Shown: in pieces, positions 17,591 to 25,562 of the stretch | How the letters are laid out: each line of letters begins with the position of its first letter | Position numbering within the stretch: the first letter of the stretch is position 1 | DNA from: Paenibacillus helianthi | Lineage (GTDB): Bacteria > Bacillota > Bacilli > Paenibacillales > Paenibacillaceae | Length of the DNA: 64,000 nt | Assembly (NCBI RefSeq): GCF_001909055.1 | Contig: NZ_LVWI01000046.1 | Coordinates: 1-64,000 of the forward strand | Direction: 5' to 3' | Made by a program: the position numbers and the translations under genes | The notes under the pieces: model-generated | Seen by the model: only the letters and a program-made list of their open reading frames with translations | Told to the model about the DNA's origin: nothing | Databases searched by the model: none

Positions 17591-18109
17591 TTACTTCAAG
17601 TAGCGTTCGTTCAGAACATTCAGATGATGAAGCTCATGCCCAATGATGACACAAGCTATTGCTCTGACGGAAATCGGATGATTACTGGCTGTCCCTATCC
17701 GGGTCCAGGCTTCCTCAGGCAGACTCTCCAGCAGAGCAATGGTAGACATGCGAACCAGCTTGTAGTGCTGTACCATTTCACTCAACGTGAACCGGTCAAA
17801 TTCCCCTGCCGCCGCATAATCATTCTCCTCATACCCAGGCAGCGGAGCCTTTTCTCCCCTGGCAATAGCAAGCAGACGGTAGGACATGATGCGGTCGTTG
17901 TCGGTCAGATGCCCAAGCAGCTGCTTGATGCTCCATTTTCCTTCTGCATAACGGTAGTTCCCCTGCTCCTCGCTCAGCCCTTCTAGCAGTTCATAGATCA
18001 AACCGGATTGTTCTCTTAAGATAGACACAAGATCCCCTTCTGGAGGCACCAATGCAATGTATCGGGCCGGAAATTCGCTGTATTCCTTTAGTTCAGGACG
18101 CTGGTTCAT
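17591..18109 (-). CDS. DinB superfamily protein
   Basis: 172 residues in the four-helix DinB/YfiT arrangement. Metal-binding candidates are His in KQLLGHLTDNDRI (~residue 67) and the pair in IIGHELHHLNVL (~residues 158-161). Members include bacillithiol transferases and DNA-damage-induced proteins of unknown activity. Start supported by AGAGAGGG. No partner gene in the same direction. Confidence 0.8.
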   Translation of the reverse strand: MNQRPELKEYSEFPARYIALVPPEGDLVSILREQSGLIYELLEGLSEEQGNYRYAEGKWSIKQLLGHLTDNDRIMSYRLLAIARGEKAPLPGYEENDYAAAGEFDRFTLSEMVQHYKLVRMSTIALLESLPEEAWTRIGTASNHPISVRAIACVIIGHELHHLNVLNERYLK

Positions 18110-18159
18110 AATTAACCCTCTCTCATGAAGAAATATTTACCGAAAAGTGTCAAATGCTG

Positions 18160-18188
18160 TTGTTGTATTTTAGTACATTATGTATAAT
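18160..18188 (+). promoter_or_regulatory. SigA-type promoter of the agr-like operon
   Basis: TTGTTG (18160-18165) and TATAAT (18183-18188) at 17-bp spacing, about 50 bp before the first gene. No clear LytTR direct repeats were identified next to it. Confidence 0.65.
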
Positions 18189-18236
18189 ATTTGCAAGAAT
18201 AGAAGTTGAGTGAACCTGATCTCCGGGAGTGTAAGC

Positions 18237-18893
18237 ATGCTGGAATTTTTGCTGTATATGGTGTTTTCGGTACTGGAAAGCTCCGCTTTATTTTATCTGG
18301 GATTCAAATTATTTAAGATCGATCTATATCCGAAAGAAATCATCTTTGCGGGACTAATAATGGCGTTTTTTTCTTATATCCTTCGTAATGATTACCAGTT
18401 GCCAGAGATTGATATCCTTGTTCAGTATACACTTATTATTTGCTTTCTTTGGCTTCTCTTTCGAATACATATTTTTTATTCTTTTATTATGACCGCTATG
18501 GCATATCAGTCCTATTTATTAATTCAGTCTGCTATATATTTTATTATGAATACAACGGGTATCTATAATCTTCAGTATCCATTCACATCTACAGGTATCT
18601 ATATCTTACAGATCGTTACATCAACAATTACATTCATAGTTGGTCATTATACCGGCAAGAAGCGAAAAGGATTTGACTTCATACCAGATAAGCCTGATGC
18701 AAAGGTTATCATTTCTAAACGCGAGAAAATCATGCTCGCTTTAACCCTTCCCTCCATATTGTTTATTATGTTAATGCTATATTTTGCAGAACATTTATAT
18801 CGATTTTTCTTCATAATCCCTTTAATCTATGCCGTTTTTTTATATGGATATTTATATCAATCTGATAAAAAGAACCGTGGTGAGGAATTCTGA
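18237..18893 (+). CDS. AgrC-sensor-like membrane protein without kinase domain
   Basis: 218 residues from ATG 18237 (GGGAG eight bases before), almost entirely hydrophobic: about seven membrane segments, with a cytoplasmic KKRKGFDFIPDKPD loop and a short basic tail. The size and topology match the peptide-sensing membrane half of AgrC/BlpH-like receptors, but there is no HisKA, H box or GHKL ATPase, and no kinase gene follows. It is the first gene of an agrBD operon. Possible roles: peptide receptor acting on the LytTR protein, transporter, or immunity factor; sequence alone does not decide. AT-rich relative to flanking genes. Confidence 0.65.
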   Translation: MLEFLLYMVFSVLESSALFYLGFKLFKIDLYPKEIIFAGLIMAFFSYILRNDYQLPEIDILVQYTLIICFLWLLFRIHIFYSFIMTAMAYQSYLLIQSAIYFIMNTTGIYNLQYPFTSTGIYILQIVTSTITFIVGHYTGKKRKGFDFIPDKPDAKVIISKREKIMLALTLPSILFIMLMLYFAEHLYRFFFIIPLIYAVFLYGYLYQSDKKNRGEEF

Positions 18894-19414
18894 ACAGCTT
18901 AGCAATTAAAATATCTCTCGCTATTAAACGCGCTAATCCTGAGGAAACCTGTTCTATTGAAGTGATGCAATACGCTTTGAATATTCTTCTCAATACATTT
19001 TTCACTTTTATAGCTACCCTTATCATTGGCTGGACTTTAAATAATTTGACAGACACTCTAATATTCTATATTTCTTTTTCGTTGCTGCGTGTCTGTTCGG
19101 GCGGAAAGCACTTAAAGACCGCAGCAGCCTGCAACATCGTTACATTTTTATCCTGCTCCCTCATTCCATATTTCCTTAGCTTTCCGGGAAATTATCTTTG
19201 GATAATTAACGCTGTTTGCTTAATTATAATGATTTTTTTCGCTCCTAATCCAGATCAAAACGCGCAAATTCCTCTTAGATGGTTTCCAGCTTTGAAATTG
19301 ATTTCAATGGGATTAGTTGGCTGTAATTTTTTCATTAATTCTTCTGTCATCGGATTGGCCTTTTTACTCCAATCCTTAACAGTAATTTCGAGGAAAGGTA
19401 GGGGAGAATTATGA
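18890..19414 (+). CDS. agrB: AgrB-like peptide protease/cyclase
   Basis: 174 residues if read from CTG 18890, the only start that keeps the family N-terminus (IKRANPEETCSIEVMQYALN); a GTG start at 18962 would delete it. GGTGAGGA precedes the CTG, and CTGA overlaps the upstream stop. The catalytic His and Cys lie in CSGGKHLKTAAACN, seven residues apart as in S. aureus AgrB (H77, C84). Five to six membrane helices. AgrB cuts the AgrD C-terminus and closes the thiolactone or lactone ring. Confidence 0.85.
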   Translation: MNSLAIKISLAIKRANPEETCSIEVMQYALNILLNTFFTFIATLIIGWTLNNLTDTLIFYISFSLLRVCSGGKHLKTAAACNIVTFLSCSLIPYFLSFPGNYLWIINAVCLIIMIFFAPNPDQNAQIPLRWFPALKLISMGLVGCNFFINSSVIGLAFLLQSLTVISRKGRGEL

Positions 19415-19530
19415 AGGCAACAGTGGCCAAGCACGCTTCTATAGCGCTTGAAGCTTCCGCCCGTTTCTTTGTATCAATTATGAAGCTTGGATTTCACAGT
19501 CCAGAAGCACCTAAAGAATTGCGGAAGTAA
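19411..19530 (+). CDS. agrD: AgrD-like autoinducing peptide precursor
   Basis: 39 residues, overlapping agrB as ATGA and preceded by GGGGAG. N-terminal amphipathic helix (MKATVAKHASIALEASARFF), then VSIMKLGF, then the recognition tail HSPEAPKELRK, comparable to DEVEVPKEL in S. aureus AgrD. Alignment of the tails places the AgrB cut after Phe28. There is no Cys, so ring closure would have to use Ser22 and give a lactone (S-I-M-K-L-G-F), as in E. faecalis GBAP. The exact peptide is inference. Confidence 0.8.
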   Translation: MKATVAKHASIALEASARFFVSIMKLGFHSPEAPKELRK

Positions 19531-19550
19531 TTTACAAGGATGGGGAGAAC

Positions 19551-19886
19551 ATGCGGGTCTTGTTAAATGACGGGTTCTCCCGGGATATCCGGGAAGAAGA
19601 TATATTGTATTTCTCCAGCTATAAGAATACAATATTCGTCCATACGAAAGAAGGCGAGTTTGTTCTCCCTACCACACTTTCCGATCTCTTGGCTGCTTAT
19701 AAGGGCAAAGGTTTCGAGCGTCTTGACCGCAGCAATGTAGTTAGTCTAAGTAATATTGAAAGTTATGATTCGGAACGTAAAATTGTTACGTTTCAAGAGG
19801 GAGAACAATTCGCTACAGTATCAGAACCAAATGAAACAAGGCTCAAACGATTTTTAGCCTCACGCAAAGATACCTCTGAATCATAA
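19551..19886 (+). CDS. Stand-alone LytTR DNA-binding protein
   Basis: 111 residues consisting only of a LytTR domain: EDILYFSSYKNTIFVHTKEG, FERLDRSNVVSLSNIESYDS (the conserved R-x-x-[SN] and V-N-x-x-x-I pattern), then a charged tail. No receiver domain, so control by phosphorylation is not possible through this protein itself. ATG 19551 has GGGGAG seven bases before; last gene of the agr-like operon, 20 bp after agrD. Confidence 0.82.
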   Translation: MRVLLNDGFSRDIREEDILYFSSYKNTIFVHTKEGEFVLPTTLSDLLAAYKGKGFERLDRSNVVSLSNIESYDSERKIVTFQEGEQFATVSEPNETRLKRFLASRKDTSES

Positions 19887-19912
19887 CATCATACTCAATA
19901 AGGCATCATCAG

Positions 19913-19948
19913 CCATCCCGACAACCACTGGTTTCGAGATGGTTTTTT
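19913..19948 (+). terminator. Terminator of the agr-like operon
   Basis: CCATC/GATGG with inner CG-AACC/GGTT-CG stem, then six T. Confidence 0.75.
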
Positions 19949-20003
19949 AATTCCACCGAAAAAAGTTATATATTATCCCATAAGATGCATCAGTTGTAAA
20001 GAA

Positions 20004-20012
20004 CTATTCACA
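20004..20012 (+). promoter_or_regulatory. DnaA-box-like site upstream of sda
   Basis: CTATTCACA differs from TTATNCACA only at the first base. sda of B. subtilis is controlled by DnaA. A perfect 14-bp palindrome AAATGGTACCATTT lies at 20043-20056, between this site and the gene. Confidence 0.35.
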
Positions 20013-20110
20013 GGGCGAATGACAGGAGACGGGTTACCTTCCAAATGGTACCATTTAAATAGATTCGCAGTATTTTCTCAATCTACCAAAATAACCGATG
20101 GAGGAATCTA

Positions 20111-20290
20111 ATGGATTATTATTTTCATCCTTCTCCGCGCCCCTCATCCCTGGAGCTATTATCTGACGAACAACTGTTGAACATCTACGAATTGGCAGTG
20201 GAGGCCAAAGCCTCACTTGATTTCATTGAGATCATCGAAACTGTTCTGACCGGGAGAAACATGGGTGACTTTGACCGTTCCGAAGATTGA
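20111..20290 (+). CDS. sda: Sporulation checkpoint inhibitor Sda
   Basis: 59 residues; the core LSDEQLLNIYELAVEAKASL followed by DFIEIIE matches the helical hairpin of Sda ([20 protein letters not shown] then DFIELIE in B. subtilis). Sda binds the dimerisation domain of sporulation kinases and blocks Spo0A phosphorelay entry when replication is perturbed. TGGAGG lies before the ATG. The extended N-terminus (DYYFHPSPRPSS) is longer than in Bacillus. Lies 3 kb from spo0A. Confidence 0.87.
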   Translation: MDYYFHPSPRPSSLELLSDEQLLNIYELAVEAKASLDFIEIIETVLTGRNMGDFDRSED

Positions 20291-20357
20291 CCGTTAATTT
20301 CTCAGCACTCCTACATATATCTTATGAACACATGATGTATGATCTGCAACTGACAGC

Positions 20358-20397
20358 AAAGAAGCCAGCCTCACTATTCAGTGGAGCTGGCTTCTTT
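20358..20397. terminator. Bidirectional terminator after sda
   Basis: AAAGAAGCCAGC and GCTGGCTTCTTT close an 18-bp interrupted stem between sda and the convergent gene. Confidence 0.8.
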
Positions 20398-20418
20398 ATG
20401 AGGAACAATGGCAAAAGA

Positions 20419-20727
20419 CTACTCAATAAACTCCGTTTTGAAGACGTTCTCCAGCTTACCGCCCAGTCTTTTTTTCAGGGGAACCTTAATATCCCGGCCC
20501 AGCTCCTTGAAGAAAGTATCCACATCACACTTCACGTTCTGTGCCATGGCTATAACCGTTCCGTCACTCACAATATTCTGGTTCACTTCAAGAGGTACAT
20601 CCACTTCAATGTCATACTTCTTGGTCAATGTTTTGATATATCTGGCAAAGATCTCAAGCAGCTCTTCATTGTTGAAATTCTCAATCGCGGCTTTTCCCTT
20701 GCTGGTAAATTTCATATTAACTCTCAT
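20419..20727 (-). CDS. Hypothetical protein
   Basis: 102 residues from ATG 20727 (AGGGG upstream), soluble and charged: KFTSKGKAAIENFNNEELLE, then YDIEVDVPLEVN and CDVDTFFKELGRDIKVPLKK. No recognised family. Lies downstream of the Xre gene on the same strand with a 118-bp gap, so it may or may not share its transcript. Confidence 0.55.
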   Translation of the reverse strand: MRVNMKFTSKGKAAIENFNNEELLEIFARYIKTLTKKYDIEVDVPLEVNQNIVSDGTVIAMAQNVKCDVDTFFKELGRDIKVPLKKRLGGKLENVFKTEFIE

Positions 20728-20845
20728 TAGGATTTCCCCTTTTCTGTCATACCATTTTTTGTTGGTTGCTATATGGTTCAAGATGAATAGATGGCTGCAA
20801 GAAAGGGCAACATTATTCATTATTGAAAACGGATGAGGTCAGCTG

Positions 20846-21505
20846 TTATTTGAAGGCTCCGTTAACCTGCTGCACTTTAAATTGGGTAAATTCCTTAAGG
20901 GCTTGAATGACCTGATCCTGCTCGTCTTCCTTCAGCTCGTAGATACATTCCCGAAGCCACTCTCCGAACATGTACGCCTGTCTGCCTTTACGGGGCTGCT
21001 TGCGCAGAGAGTCCAGACTGCCTTCAAATTTATCGTTCAGTACATCGTTAAGATTATATTTCTCAATTTTTTCTATTACCATTCCTGCCCCATATTCCGT
21101 TTCATAAACGATCACCTCGTTTGAGTCGAACGATACATAGGAGGTTTCCTTGCCTTCCTTCGCCCGGAATTCCTTCAGCTTGTTGAAAGCTGTCTCATAG
21201 ATGTAATCCTGCGACTGATTGTGCTGCGGGTGCTTATATCCCTGCTTGAGGGTCTTGATATATTCAAGGTCAGGCATATAATCCGCCAGATGGTACATCC
21301 GGTTCTTGAGATCTGCTCCAAGCGCCTCAATAATCTTATCCAGATTATCTTTTAGCGGAATACTCTCGCCCCGTTCAATCTTGCTGAGCTGGGAATAGCT
21401 GATACCGCTCTTCTCCTCCAGCCCTCTTAAGGTCAACCCACGGGTTTTTCTGAAGTGCCGGATGAAGTTCCCCAGCTCATCGGGATAGTTATCGAAATCG
21501 TTCAT
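20846..21505 (-). CDS. Xre-family transcriptional regulator
   Basis: 219 residues. N-terminal HTH_3 (residues ~10-65): FRKTRGLTLRGLEEKSGISY then SQLSKIERGES, the recognition helix. The rest is a mixed-charge domain of unknown type (VSFDSNEVIVYETEYG, EWLRECIYELKEDEQDQ). Start ATG 21505 with AGAGGTGA. Regulated targets unknown; an inverted repeat in its own promoter suggests autoregulation. Confidence 0.82.
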   Translation of the reverse strand: MNDFDNYPDELGNFIRHFRKTRGLTLRGLEEKSGISYSQLSKIERGESIPLKDNLDKIIEALGADLKNRMYHLADYMPDLEYIKTLKQGYKHPQHNQSQDYIYETAFNKLKEFRAKEGKETSYVSFDSNEVIVYETEYGAGMVIEKIEKYNLNDVLNDKFEGSLDSLRKQPRKGRQAYMFGEWLRECIYELKEDEQDQVIQALKEFTQFKVQQVNGAFK

Positions 21506-21529
21506 AGGAGTCACCTCTACCTATATCAT

Positions 21530-21552
21530 AACACAACATAACACTTTGTGTT
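21530..21552. promoter_or_regulatory. Inverted repeat upstream of the Xre gene
   Basis: AACACAA and TTGTGTT, nine bases apart, 25 bp before the Xre start. A candidate operator. Confidence 0.4.
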
Positions 21553-21677
21553 TCATTATAACAATTAATACCTGAAAAACTTTGGCCGGAGAAGCCGGGT
21601 TTACTTATTTTCCCTTGTCCTATTACCGATATAGCTTTTATATGGAAAATAATTCTTTCATTTAGGAGGAAATCCTC

Positions 21678-22493
21678 GTGGCATTGATCTCATCTACATC
21701 TAATAACACCAGTCCTATTCAAAACCCCAGCCATCAAGCCATTTCAAATTCCAGAGACAAAGAAATTCAAGGCCTGATGGACCAGAAATCCAGACTCAAC
21801 GAGCAAATTGAAGCCGTAAAATCTAATGAGAATATGGATAAAAAACTAAAGCAGGAACGGGTACAGGCCCTGAAAACATCCATACAGGAAATTGATGCAC
21901 AGATCGCCCAGATTAAAGCCGAGGAAATGCAGGAAAAAATAGAGAACAGCAAGCCCAATAAGACCGAAACTATAAAGCCTGAAACGGACCCCGCAACGGA
22001 TATTACCGCTGAATCCATGCATGTCCTACTGCAGAATCATACCACTTATGACCGTCTGGGTAAGCTGGTTGGCCTTAGCAAGAAGGTGGAAGGTGAAATC
22101 AAGCCTTTGGAGGGTGAGGTGAAGCTGGAGGAAGTCCGATTATCCAACAACCCAACCCATGATGCCGGAAGAGCCACTATGCTGGAAAATGCGGAACGCA
22201 CAGTCCTTCAAGCCAAAAGAGACAGGGTGCAGGATATTAAATCTACTGTTCGCGGCATCGACAGCAAGATTGGAGATGTAGTATCCGAACTGAAAGACAA
22301 CGACAACACGGCAGCAACAAGCAAAGATCTCCCCAGATCACTTTTACATCCCGAAGGTGAAGAGAAAGACGATCAGGACCATTCTTCGGCAAGCCAAAAG
22401 AAAACAGGCACCGCTGAGGCCCCAGCCACCGGCGTATCGGGTCAGCAAAATGATAAATCCTCTGGATCACCGTCGATCGATATTCGGGTTTAG
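21678..22493 (+). CDS. FlxA-like coiled-coil protein
   Basis: 271 residues from GTG 21678 with AGGAGG. Residues ~28-88 are a coiled coil of the FlxA type (KEIQGLMDQKSRLNEQIEAV, QEIDAQIAQIKAEEMQEKIE), preceded by a Ser/Asn-rich start and followed by further helices and a hydrophilic tail ending SGSPSIDIRV. No signal peptide or membrane helix. Family function is unclear. TTGTCC and TTATAT 17 bp apart (21616-21644) may be its promoter. Confidence 0.7.
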   Translation: MALISSTSNNTSPIQNPSHQAISNSRDKEIQGLMDQKSRLNEQIEAVKSNENMDKKLKQERVQALKTSIQEIDAQIAQIKAEEMQEKIENSKPNKTETIKPETDPATDITAESMHVLLQNHTTYDRLGKLVGLSKKVEGEIKPLEGEVKLEEVRLSNNPTHDAGRATMLENAERTVLQAKRDRVQDIKSTVRGIDSKIGDVVSELKDNDNTAATSKDLPRSLLHPEGEEKDDQDHSSASQKKTGTAEAPATGVSGQQNDKSSGSPSIDIRV

Positions 22494-22653
22494 GCTCTTA
22501 GGACTAGGAAAATAAATACATATATTTAAATTTGAATATTTTTAAATTAAATATAATTCCATTTATTAATAAATTTCCCTCTATTTCAACAATATATGAT
22601 AGAATATTCCTAGGTGAAATTACCTATATTATTATTTGCTGGAGGAATATAAA

Positions 22654-23052
22654 ATGTCTGGTTCTAACCTAAGAACAGCACAACCAACGAATTCAACTCA
22701 AATGAAATTTTGCTTACACTGCGGGGAGAAAATACCTCTAAGAGCAGTCGTGTGTAATAAGTGCGGACTGCAAGTAGAAGAGTTGAAAGGAGCTGCCTCT
22801 CAACCCCATATTGTTATTAATAATTCTAATATGAACACTAATGTAAACAACAATGCAGGGTCTGGTAGAAGAAAAAGCAAATGGGTTTCCGTTCTTCTCT
22901 GTTTCTTCCTTGGTGTCTTTGGAGTACATAGATTTTATGAAGGCAAAATTGGGACTGGGATCCTTTATCTATTTACTGGAGGGTTGATGGGAATCGGAGC
23001 TTTAGTTGATTTCTTCATTCTTTTATTTAAACCAGATCCTTATTTTGTATAG
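22654..23052 (+). CDS. Zinc-ribbon and TM2 domain membrane protein
   Basis: 132 residues from ATG 22654 (GGAGG upstream). A zinc ribbon at residues ~18-40 (CLHCGEKIPL ... CNKCG), an Asn-rich linker, and a TM2 domain: two helices with GVFGVHRFYEGKIGTGILYL and GIGALVDFFILL. Typical of small Firmicute envelope proteins with no assigned function. The upstream DNA is very AT-rich. Confidence 0.85.
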   Translation: MSGSNLRTAQPTNSTQMKFCLHCGEKIPLRAVVCNKCGLQVEELKGAASQPHIVINNSNMNTNVNNNAGSGRRKSKWVSVLLCFFLGVFGVHRFYEGKIGTGILYLFTGGLMGIGALVDFFILLFKPDPYFV

Positions 23053-23084
23053 AACAGAAGGACTGGCTCTACATGGGGAGTGTT

Positions 23085-23128
23085 AACAAAAGGAGGTTGT
23101 GGGTGAAAATCCACAACCTCCTTTTGTT
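23085..23128 (+). terminator. Terminator after the TM2 gene
   Basis: An 18-bp perfect stem from AACAAAAGGAGGTTGTGG and its complement, eight-base loop. Confidence 0.85.
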
Positions 23129-23215
23129 GTATGTTACGTTTCTCTCCGTTCTGTCCTCCTTAGATTTTATATGCGACCTATCAATACATCACCGGTCGAC
23201 GTGGTCGAATAATAA

Positions 23216-23241
23216 CCCGATAAACTTTTTGGTTTATCGGG
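23216..23241 (-). terminator. Terminator of spo0A
   Basis: CCCGATAAAC and GTTTATCGGG form a 10-bp stem; on the minus strand TTATTATT follows. Confidence 0.75.
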
Positions 23242-23299
23242 TGTGTCATGAAAAGTAATCAGATTTCAAAACCCCTCACATATCCTAATCCTTACCCTT

Positions 23300-24115
23300 T
23301 CAAGAAACCTTATGCTCAATCCGCAGCTTGTCAGCTACCATGGCAATAAATTCCGAGTTAGTCGGCTTGGATTTGGAGATATTAATGGTATAGCCGAACA
23401 GGTGGGAGATGCTGTCGATGTTGCCACGGGTCCAGGCCACTTCGATGGCGTGGCGGATGGCGCGTTCTACACGAGACGGCGTTGTCTTGAATTTTTCGGC
23501 TATTGCCGGGTACAAGGTCTTGGTGATGGCGCCCAGGATCTCAATGTTGTTATAGACCATGGTAATGGCTTCACGCAGATACTGATAACCCTTGATATGC
23601 GCAGGTACGCCGATTTCATGAATGATCGAGGTAATGTTGGCATCCAGGTTCTTGCCCTTGGAGAGCGGCACTACGTTGCTTCCTCTGGAGCCCGAATAAT
23701 TGGACATGCTGGATGAAGTGCTCATGCTGCCCTGTGTACCGGCGAGTTGCCGCACACGGTTGGCGAGAACCTCCATATCGAATGGCTTCAAAATATAATA
23801 AGATGCGCCTAACTGCACAGCACGCTGAGTGATGTTCTCCTGACCGAAGGCGGTCAGCATAATGACCTTTGGTTCCGGCTTCAGATCCATATCGCGCAGG
23901 CGCTCCAGGACACCCAATCCGTCCAAATGAGGCATGATGATATCAAGGATAAGGACATCGGGAATTTTGCGTGCTTCGCTCAGCATTTGAAGTACTTCTT
24001 CCCCATTATAGGCGATGCCCGTCACGGTCATATCTTCTTGTTCCGTAATGTACTCGGCAAGCAAATTCGTAAACTCCCTGTTGTCATCGGCCAACAACAC
24101 TTCAATGTTCTGCAC
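23300..24115 (-). CDS. spo0A: Sporulation master regulator Spo0A
   Basis: 271 residues, GTG start with GGAGG nine bases before. Receiver domain with acidic pocket LLADDNREF, phosphoacceptor Asp in [18 protein letters not shown], Thr in MLTAFGQ and Lys in YYILKPFD. After a Ser-rich linker comes the Spo0A effector domain, with its helix-turn-helix ([17 protein letters not shown]). Phosphorylated Spo0A binds TGTCGAA boxes to start sporulation; three such boxes lie upstream. Followed by a terminator. Confidence 0.97.
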   Translation of the reverse strand: MQNIEVLLADDNREFTNLLAEYITEQEDMTVTGIAYNGEEVLQMLSEARKIPDVLILDIIMPHLDGLGVLERLRDMDLKPEPKVIMLTAFGQENITQRAVQLGASYYILKPFDMEVLANRVRQLAGTQGSMSTSSSMSNYSGSRGSNVVPLSKGKNLDANITSIIHEIGVPAHIKGYQYLREAITMVYNNIEILGAITKTLYPAIAEKFKTTPSRVERAIRHAIEVAWTRGNIDSISHLFGYTINISKSKPTNSEFIAMVADKLRIEHKVS

Positions 24116-24180
24116 TGGCTGCTTCCTCCTTATTTATATCTGCTATTCGAAAATAATCATTTATCTTCGCTCCCTTACAG

Positions 24181-24207
24181 TTTCGACATACTGATTCAAT
24201 ATCCTTC
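24181..24207 (-). promoter_or_regulatory. SigH-type promoter with overlapping 0A box, spo0A
   Basis: Minus strand GAAGGATAT (-35, 24207-24199) and GTCGAAA (-10, 24187-24181), 11 bp apart, fit the SigH consensus. The TGTCGAA of 24188-24182 overlaps the -10 element. Confidence 0.55.
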
Positions 24208-24300
24208 TGTCGAAAATTATTTTTCTTTATTTTTTTTTAGAGTTGGATTATAATTAATTATTTTATTTCATGGTTCGATCTTGTTCGCTGGCCTTCGACA
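24182..24300. promoter_or_regulatory. Three 0A boxes between spo0A and spoIVB
   Basis: Exact 7-bp 0A boxes at 24182-24188 (TTCGACA), 24209-24215 (TGTCGAA) and 24294-24300 (TTCGACA). These imply autoregulation of spo0A by Spo0A-P. Confidence 0.7.
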
Positions 24301-24331
24301 AAAAAATCTTAAGGCTAAACCGCCTTAAGAT
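24301..24331 (-). terminator. Terminator of spoIVB, overlapping its stop codon
   Basis: ATCTTAAGGC and GCCTTAAGAT with six-base loop; the loop and stem contain the final spoIVB codons and the TAG. A run of seven T follows on the minus strand. Confidence 0.85.
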
Positions 24332-25448
24332 CATAGGGAAAAGTATGTTCTTGCAGGGCTGCACCGGAATCCTGAAGCATCCATTCGATAAAACAGCCAT
24401 AACCTGATTTGGGATCATTGACGAATACATGGGTTACCGCACCGACCAAACGCCCATTCTGTACAATAGGACTGCCGCTCATGCCTTGGACTATGCCACC
24501 AGTCTTATCAATCAGACGGGGATCGGTAATACGCAGCACCATGCCTTTGGTTGCTGGTGTATCCTGACGTGCTACATGAATGATCTCTACATTAAATCGT
24601 TCCACCTGCTGTCCATCCACAACCGTCAGAATTTGCGCCGGACCTTCCTTCACCTCATTGCTCATAGCCACCGGGATTGGTTTCTCGTATAGGCTATGCT
24701 CCGGATTACGGGTCATTTTACCGAAGATTCCGAAATCCGTATTACTCTCCACATTCCCGAGGACCTGACTCTCCTTAAGAAAATGTGCCCGTTTCTCACC
24801 TGGATCGCCATCCTGGCTCTTGGAAATGGAGGTCACGCTGGATTGCACAATGTGTCCGCTGCCGACGACAATGGGCGTCCCGGTGTTCATATCGGTAATA
24901 ACATGTCCCAGTGCACCATACACTCCCTGCTCCGGCGCATAAAAGGTCAAAGTCCCGACACCCGCCGCAGAATCGCGGATATAGAGGCCCAGGCGCCATA
25001 CCTTGTCATTGCGGTCATACGCTGGTGTCAGCTGAGCTGTATGCTCTTTGCCAGCACGTTTGTACACAATGGTAAGGGGTTGATGGGATTTGCCTGCATG
25101 CTCCACCAGCCTGGAAACCTTGGACACCTCGTCCAGCTTCACCCCATTGATGGAGATCATCAAATCCCCGGGCAGTAAACCGCTGTTCTCTCCAGGGGAA
25201 AGCTTGGACTGCTTTGACACTTCAATTAAATGATGTCCTACAACAAGCACGCCTGCAGACTTTACTTTCACACCAATCGTTTGCCCTCCCGGGATTACCC
25301 TGAGGTCACGGGTTTCCCCCAATACGGTCTTGCCAGGCTGGGTATCCTGAGCTGCGGCATAGCTCTGATGAGGACCCGTTATTCCTGATAAGCTGAGAAA
25401 GAAGGCAAATAAAAGGCCGGGCATTAACTTCCTGAGGTTTGGCTTCAA
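24315..25448 (-). CDS. spoIVB: SpoIVB peptidase (S55 serine protease)
   Basis: 377 residues. Signal-anchor helix at the N-terminus (LLFAFFLSLSGITGPHQSYA), PDZ domain (residues ~95-150; GDLMISINGVKLDEV), then the S55 protease domain with GALGHVITD (catalytic His and Asp) and GMSGSPIVQNGR (catalytic Ser). SpoIVB crosses from the forespore and triggers SpoIVFB processing of pro-SigK. The probable start is TTG with GGGAG upstream; the spacing is slightly long, so the start is less certain. Confidence 0.93.
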   Translation of the reverse strand: MKPNLRKLMPGLLFAFFLSLSGITGPHQSYAAAQDTQPGKTVLGETRDLRVIPGGQTIGVKVKSAGVLVVGHHLIEVSKQSKLSPGENSGLLPGDLMISINGVKLDEVSKVSRLVEHAGKSHQPLTIVYKRAGKEHTAQLTPAYDRNDKVWRLGLYIRDSAAGVGTLTFYAPEQGVYGALGHVITDMNTGTPIVVGSGHIVQSSVTSISKSQDGDPGEKRAHFLKESQVLGNVESNTDFGIFGKMTRNPEHSLYEKPIPVAMSNEVKEGPAQILTVVDGQQVERFNVEIIHVARQDTPATKGMVLRITDPRLIDKTGGIVQGMSGSPIVQNGRLVGAVTHVFVNDPKSGYGCFIEWMLQDSGAALQEHTFPYDLKAV

Positions 25449-25562
25449 TGGCTGTCACGCTCCCTTTTGCTTCTTTCGCTTGACGAAAAAGGTGGTCGCC
25501 AATTGCGTACCTATAAGATAACCTTGCCCCCAGGCTTTTATTACTGTCAATCATTGTCCCGC

